Below the pieces are notes generated by a model. It saw nothing but the letters and a program-made list of their open reading frames with translations, searched no databases and was not told where the DNA came from. The position numbers were made by a program, and so were the translations under genes. From JBHYDC01 sp051861205 (lineage in GTDB: Bacteria; Pseudomonadota; Alphaproteobacteria; Rhizobiales; Pleomorphomonadaceae), in contig JBHYDC010000011.1 in NCBI GenBank assembly GCA_051861205.1, positions 62,001-126,000 on the forward strand: a stretch of 64,000 nt of DNA, read 5' to 3'. Shown here one piece after another: positions 60,122 to 64,000 of the stretch (position 1 is the first letter of the stretch; each line of letters opens with the position of its first letter).

Positions 60122-61459
60122 TCAGGCCACCGCGCGTAGTTTCGCGACCGGCGCACGCAGCGCCTCGGGGATCCACTCGCCGTGTTCGGCAAGCAGATCG
60201 TCCACCAGCGACCAGATCTGATCGAGGTCCAGTTCCGCCGCCGTGTGTGGATCCAGCATGGCGGCGTGGTAGATGTGCTCGCGTTTGCCGGTCAAAATGG
60301 CCTCGACCGTCAGCGCTTGCACATTAATGTTGGTCTGCATCAGCGCCGCCAGATGCGGCGGGATCGCGCCGATCCGCGTTGGCTGAATGCCGTTCCGGTC
60401 CACGAGGCACGGTACCTCAACACAGCATCCGCGCGGCAGGTTGGAGATGAGATCGTCGTTGTCCACATTGCCGTAGATCACCGACGGCTCACCGGTTTCC
60501 ATCGAGCGGATGATAGTGGAGCCATACTCCACGCTGCGCTTGATCGGGAACGGCTTGCTGGTGTCGGTGAGATCGCGCGAAAGCGTCTGCCATTCCGCGA
60601 TCTGGTTTTCGCAGCGGCGCGGGTATTCGTCGAGCGGGATATTGTAGCGCGCGATAAGATCCTCGCGGCCCGACTTGATGTACCAGGGCACATACTCGGA
60701 GAAATGCTCGGAGGATTCCGTCACGAAGTAACCGAGCCGCGTATACATGTCGTAGCGCACACGGTTGAACGCGGGCACGCGCCCTTCTTCAACCACTTGG
60801 CGGATCAGCGGATAAAGGTCTTCGCCGTTACGCTCGAACTTCAGGTAGAAAGCCATGTGGTTGATGCCCGCCACCACGTAAGAGATTTCCTCGACCGGTA
60901 CGCCGATGTCGACGGAAAGCTCTTTGGCGGTGTGCTGCACCGAATGGCAAAGGCCCACGGTCTTTATCTTCGTGGCGCGGTTCAGCCCCCAGCAGTTCAT
61001 CGCCATGGGGTTGGCGTAGTTGATGTGCATCACATCCGGGCAAAGGCGCTCCATGTCGTGCGCCATGTCGATCAGCACCGGCACCGTCCGAAGCGCCCGC
61101 ATGATACCACCGATGCCGAGCGTATCGGCGATGGTCTGGCGCAGCCCAAGCTTTTTGGGCGTCTCGAAATCGATCACGGTGCCCGGCTTGTAACCGGCAA
61201 CCTGGATCATGTTGATCGCATAATTCGCCCCGTCAAAGGCGCGCGCCCGGTCTGTCGTCGCTTCAATCGTGGCGGGAACGCCGAGGTGATCCTTGATCCG
61301 GTGGCCAACGGCTTCCGACGTTGCAAGGCGCGCCGCGTCGATGTCGTAGAGCACGATTTCGGCGTTCGCGAGTTCCGGATAGGACAGGATGTCGCCCATC
61401 AGGTTCTTGGCGAAAACCGTGCTGCCGGCGCCTATAAACGTGATCTTGGGGCGAGCCAT
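60122..61459 (-). CDS. GH4-family alpha-galactosidase / alpha-glucosidase (MelA-like)
   Basis: 445 residues from the ATG at 61459 with an AGAGGA site; the frame runs to 61645 without family sequence. GH4 enzymes use NAD and a divalent metal to cleave glycosides by a redox elimination. Seen: the dinucleotide loop FIGAGSTVFAKNLMGDIL, the metal and substrate motifs INYANPMAMNCWG and VGLCHSVQH, and GINHMAFYLKF with catalytic residues. It is closest in pattern to MelA-type alpha-galactosidases, but GH4 substrate calls by eye are unsafe. Cytoplasmic, so a sugar importer is expected elsewhere. Probably controlled by the LacI protein encoded divergently. Confidence 0.9.
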   Translation of the reverse strand: MARPKITFIGAGSTVFAKNLMGDILSYPELANAEIVLYDIDAARLATSEAVGHRIKDHLGVPATIEATTDRARAFDGANYAINMIQVAGYKPGTVIDFETPKKLGLRQTIADTLGIGGIMRALRTVPVLIDMAHDMERLCPDVMHINYANPMAMNCWGLNRATKIKTVGLCHSVQHTAKELSVDIGVPVEEISYVVAGINHMAFYLKFERNGEDLYPLIRQVVEEGRVPAFNRVRYDMYTRLGYFVTESSEHFSEYVPWYIKSGREDLIARYNIPLDEYPRRCENQIAEWQTLSRDLTDTSKPFPIKRSVEYGSTIIRSMETGEPSVIYGNVDNDDLISNLPRGCCVEVPCLVDRNGIQPTRIGAIPPHLAALMQTNINVQALTVEAILTGKREHIYHAAMLDPHTAAELDLDQIWSLVDDLLAEHGEWIPEALRAPVAKLRAVA

Positions 61460-61794
61460 GACAAACATCCTCTTGTGATGGCGGGCGATACCGGTCGAGG
61501 CGCCATTAAGAAAAGCCCTCCATCCGCGGTGGGGCGCGGATGGAGGGGGGCGACCCCGCACCACGAACGTGGGCCGGGTCAAGCTTGAGAGCGAAATACA
61601 CGGATGCGGTCCACTTGGAACGGCACCGCACAGCACGATCAGCACCAGCCCCGCGCGTTTAACAAAACGACGATGGAACCGTGACTAACACGTGTTAGTA
61701 TTGTTTATTCATCCCACTTTTGGTTGTCAACGGGGTTTGCGGCATGCTCTATCGATCCGGAACCCCTATGGGTGAGAACGGATATCGACCGGTT
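61460..61794. other. Divergent promoter region of the GH4 and LacI genes
   Basis: About 335 bases, holding the palindromic operator at 61684-61699. A short G+C-rich inverted segment at about 61522-61560 (ccatccgcg ... gcggatgg) could form a hairpin in the GH4 leader. No gene is visible. Confidence 0.5.
61684..61699. promoter_or_regulatory. Palindromic LacI-family operator
   Basis: actaacacgtgttagt is a perfect 16-base palindrome with the central CG typical of LacI-family operators. It lies between the GH4 gene and the regulator gene, about 100 bases before the latter's ATG and 225 before the GH4 start, so it could control both. Confidence 0.85.
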
Positions 61795-62844
61795 ATGGCG
61801 CAGGATAAAGTGACAAGCCACGATGTGGCACGGCGCGCGGGCGTGTCCCGCACTACGGTCTCCATGGTGCTGAACCGCTCGGACGCCGTAGCGCTCAGCA
61901 AGGAGACCCGCGAGCGCGTCCTGCAAGCGGCATCCGAACTCGGCTATCGCCCGAACACCGCCGCCCGCAATCTGGCGCGCGGCAACACCGAAACGATCGG
62001 CCTCGTCATCTCCGACGCTGCGATCCTGCCAAATGACGCGTTCATTCCGCAGCTTCTGCACGGCATCGGCCAGGTCAACCGGCGGCACGGCTATCATGTG
62101 CTGCTGGAGGGTCTCGGCCCCGGAACCGGCGACGACAGCTACGAGAGCCTTGCGGAAACGCGGCGGATCGATGGGATGATCGTGCTCAATCCGCGCACGG
62201 ACGATCCCGGATTGATCAACCTTATCGAGCGGGATTTTCCGGTCGTCATGATCGGTTCTATCCGGCACCCGCTGGAGTATTCGGTCAATTACGCAACGGG
62301 TGCGGGAATCAAGGCGTCGGTGGACTTTCTGGTCGGTCTCGGCCATCGCCGCATTGGAACCGTCAGCTTCTCGCAGCTCGGCTTCGTTGCGACCGACGTC
62401 CGCCTTGCCGCGATGCGCCGCGCGCTGGCCGGCCACGGGCTGCCCCTCGACGACGCAGACATCGAACATGCCGCCTTCAGCGCGGAAAGCGGGCACCGGG
62501 CAACGCTTAGGCTGCTCGAACGACGGCCGGACCTGACGGCGGTTCTGGCCGGCAACGACACAATCGCTATCGGCGTGATCAGCGCTGCCGTTTCAACGGG
62601 CCGCCGCGTTCCAAACGACCTCTCGGTGATCGGCTTCGACGACCTGCCCTTCGCCGCGTGGCTGTCGCCCGCCCTCACCACCGTGCAGGTGGACGCGGTT
62701 TCGCAAGGCGCGCAGGCCGCCGAAATCCTGATCCGGCTTCTCACGGGCCAGCCGGTCGAAAACCGGCAGGTCCGCACATCGACAAAGTTCATCGTCCGTG
62801 CCTCCTGCGCACCCTGCGGCGGCGCCATGGGCACGGATGTCTAG
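61795..62844 (+). CDS. LacI-family transcriptional regulator
   Basis: 349 residues from the ATG at 61795; an in-frame ATG at 61768 is the alternative and neither has a strong ribosome site. The helix-turn-helix and hinge are at the N-terminus (VTSHDVARRAGVSRTTVSMV, then ARNLARGNTETIGLVI), followed by the periplasmic-binding-protein-like sugar domain (AVLAGNDTIAIG, LSVIGFDDLPFAAWLSP). The likely target is the adjacent palindrome and GH4 gene; the effector is probably a sugar. Confidence 0.94.
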   Translation: MAQDKVTSHDVARRAGVSRTTVSMVLNRSDAVALSKETRERVLQAASELGYRPNTAARNLARGNTETIGLVISDAAILPNDAFIPQLLHGIGQVNRRHGYHVLLEGLGPGTGDDSYESLAETRRIDGMIVLNPRTDDPGLINLIERDFPVVMIGSIRHPLEYSVNYATGAGIKASVDFLVGLGHRRIGTVSFSQLGFVATDVRLAAMRRALAGHGLPLDDADIEHAAFSAESGHRATLRLLERRPDLTAVLAGNDTIAIGVISAAVSTGRRVPNDLSVIGFDDLPFAAWLSPALTTVQVDAVSQGAQAAEILIRLLTGQPVENRQVRTSTKFIVRASCAPCGGAMGTDV

Positions 62845-62852
62845 GCCAAGCG

Positions 62853-64000
62853 TCAGCGCATCATCGCCGCGACATTCCCGCCATCCACCGTCAACACGGC
62901 GCCCGTGCTCGTGCGGGCTTTGGCGAGGTGGACGAAGGCAGCGGCCACATCGGACGCCAGCACTTCCCGCTGCACCAGATTGCCGCGCATATAGGCCTCC
63001 GGCGTCAGCCCGCGCGCCTTGCTGCGGTCCTGAACCATCTGATCGGTCATCAAGCCGGTACGGATCCGATCGGCGTTGACGGCGTTCGAGGTGATGCCCG
63101 ACGGGCCGTGTTCGATCGCATACTGGCGCATGAGCGCCAAAAGCGCCGCTTTCGACGTGCCGTAGGGCCCGAAATCAGGACCGGGGTTGACGGCCTGCTT
63201 CGACACATTGAACAGCAAAGCGCCGCCCGTGCCCTGCCGCTCCATCACCCGCACCACCGCACGAGCGATGTAGTGATGACCCCAGAAGTTAAGCGCGAAC
63301 GCTTTTTCGAACACGTCGTCCGGCACCGTCACAAGCGAACCCTGGAAGGCCGCACCGGCATTCGAGACGAGGATATCGATGCCCCCGTAAACCGCCGCCA
63401 CCTTCGCAATGGCCGCATCCACAGAGGCCGGATCGGTCACGTCGCAAGTTACGGCGAGCCCGCCGAGGCGTTTGGCCGCCGCTTTCAGCGGTTCATCCGC
63501 GATGTCGAGCAGCGCGACTTCCGCCCCTTCGGCCCGCATGGCTTCGGCCACCGCAAGCCCGAGACCACCGGCCCCGCCCGTGATGACCGCGACTTGCCGC
63601 GTCAGCGGTTTCTCGCCGGATTTGGCGAGCTTGGCCTGCTCCAGCGACCAGTATTCCACATCGAAAAGGTCGGCCTCACCAAGCGGCTCGAAGCCGCCCA
63701 TGCCCTCCGCCTTGGTGATCACGTCGATCGTGGCCTCGGCCAGATCGGCCGCGATGGCCGCGTCCTTCTTTGTCGCGCCAACGCCGAAGAGCCCGACGCC
63801 AGCCACGTAGAACACCCGCGGCATCGGATCCAGCATCGTCAATCCGCCGCCGACGCGGGCGTTGTTGCGCTGGAAATACGCGGTGTAATCCTCCACGTAT
63901 TTGGCAACCGCGTCCTTCACAACAGACGTGTACCCGCCGAGATCACCGGCTTGTGGCGCCGGCAGCGACAGGAACAGCCGCTTGATGCGGATGACGTGAT
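62853..64000 (-). CDS. Bifunctional class II aldolase / short-chain dehydrogenase (RhaD-like), cut by the right edge
   Basis: The frame stays open from 62853 to the window end; the part before the valine at 63920 reads HVIRIKRLFLSLPAP in frame, so the gene continues rightward and the GTG there is not the start. The visible 382 codons include the end of the aldolase part and a complete short-chain dehydrogenase domain: VAVITGGAGGLGLAVAEAM, LVSNAGAAFQG, and the catalytic YGTSKAALL. Such fusions (about 680-700 residues) cleave rhamnulose-1-phosphate or a similar sugar phosphate and oxidise the resulting lactaldehyde. It converges on the LacI gene; with GH4 it suggests a sugar-use cluster. Confidence 0.9.
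   Translation of the reverse strand, partial: HVIRIKRLFLSLPAPQAGDLGGYTSVVKDAVAKYVEDYTAYFQRNNARVGGGLTMLDPMPRVFYVAGVGLFGVGATKKDAAIAADLAEATIDVITKAEGMGGFEPLGEADLFDVEYWSLEQAKLAKSGEKPLTRQVAVITGGAGGLGLAVAEAMRAEGAEVALLDIADEPLKAAAKRLGGLAVTCDVTDPASVDAAIAKVAAVYGGIDILVSNAGAAFQGSLVTVPDDVFEKAFALNFWGHHYIARAVVRVMERQGTGGALLFNVSKQAVNPGPDFGPYGTSKAALLALMRQYAIEHGPSGITSNAVNADRIRTGLMTDQMVQDRSKARGLTPEAYMRGNLVQREVLASDVAAAFVHLAKARTSTGAVLTVDGGNVAAMMR

Noticed and set aside
1..64000. tRNA genes, CRISPR arrays, prophage or restriction/defence genes
   Set aside because: No cloverleaf-like intergenic sequence, regular short repeats, integrase, methylase or nuclease defence genes were recognised in any gap. This is by eye; a tRNA and repeat scan would settle it.

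Overview
The window is GC-rich, densely coded chromosomal DNA from an alphaproteobacterium, most likely of the order Hyphomicrobiales (Rhizobiales). Support for this: the aspS / rnd / ppx / ppk / hda / PerM-type permease / CDP-alcohol phosphatidyltransferase / purM / purN block (32.5-43.8 kb), the tpiA / ppiD / trpD / trpC / moaC / moeA block (53.6-60.1 kb), an NDUFA12-type complex I accessory subunit, a BA14K-family protein, a RibH2-type lumazine synthase under an FMN riboswitch, and a TIGR02301 protein. I found no tRNA, rRNA, insertion sequence, phage gene or CRISPR array. Both edges cut genes: a DUF2155 gene at the left, and an aldolase/short-chain dehydrogenase fusion at the right.

Region by region. 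0-2.7 kb (minus): DUF2155 protein, nucleoside hydrolase, NDUFA12 protein, response regulator. 3.4-7.2 kb: class II (B12-dependent) ribonucleotide reductase with NrdR-like boxes upstream and a strong terminator downstream. 7.5-10.2 kb: three-gene NitT/TauT-type ABC importer of unknown substrate. 10.4-14.2 kb: coupled trio of a secreted DUF3604 protein, a parvulin isomerase and a HupE/UreJ-type membrane protein. 14.2-17.7 kb (minus): three small membrane proteins, then a sodium:solute symporter with its DUF4212 small subunit. 18-20.8 kb: an unrecognised soluble protein and an exonuclease-CBS-DUF294 fusion. 21-24.2 kb: arsR-arsC-acr3 operon, with an MFS transporter convergent to it. 24.3-25 kb: ribH2 and its riboswitch. 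25.1-27.2 kb: SGNH hydrolase, CsbD, DUF6455 and BA14K proteins. 27.2-28.9 kb: c-di-GMP phosphodiesterase. 29.2-32.5 kb: two tandem secreted paralogues of unknown function. 32.5-43.8 kb: core genes for translation, RNA processing, polyphosphate, replication control, lipids and purines. 43.9-45.3 kb: TetR regulator, three matching operators, and a frameshifted DUF4386 membrane-protein gene. 45.3-52.3 kb: fabI, an FAD-linked D-2-hydroxyacid dehydrogenase, a LysE exporter, small conserved genes, a NUDIX operon and a SRAP protein. 52.3-60.1 kb: dihydroorotase, tpiA, ppiD, trpDC, moaC, moeA. 60.1-64 kb: sugar genes, namely a GH4 alpha-galactosidase, a LacI regulator with a perfect palindromic operator, and the aldolase/dehydrogenase fusion.

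Most of the window is core metabolism. The parts least explained by known biology are the DUF3604/PpiC/HupE trio with its neighbouring small membrane proteins, the tandem secreted paralogues at 29-32 kb, and the TetR/DUF4386 unit with three operators and a single-base frameshift.
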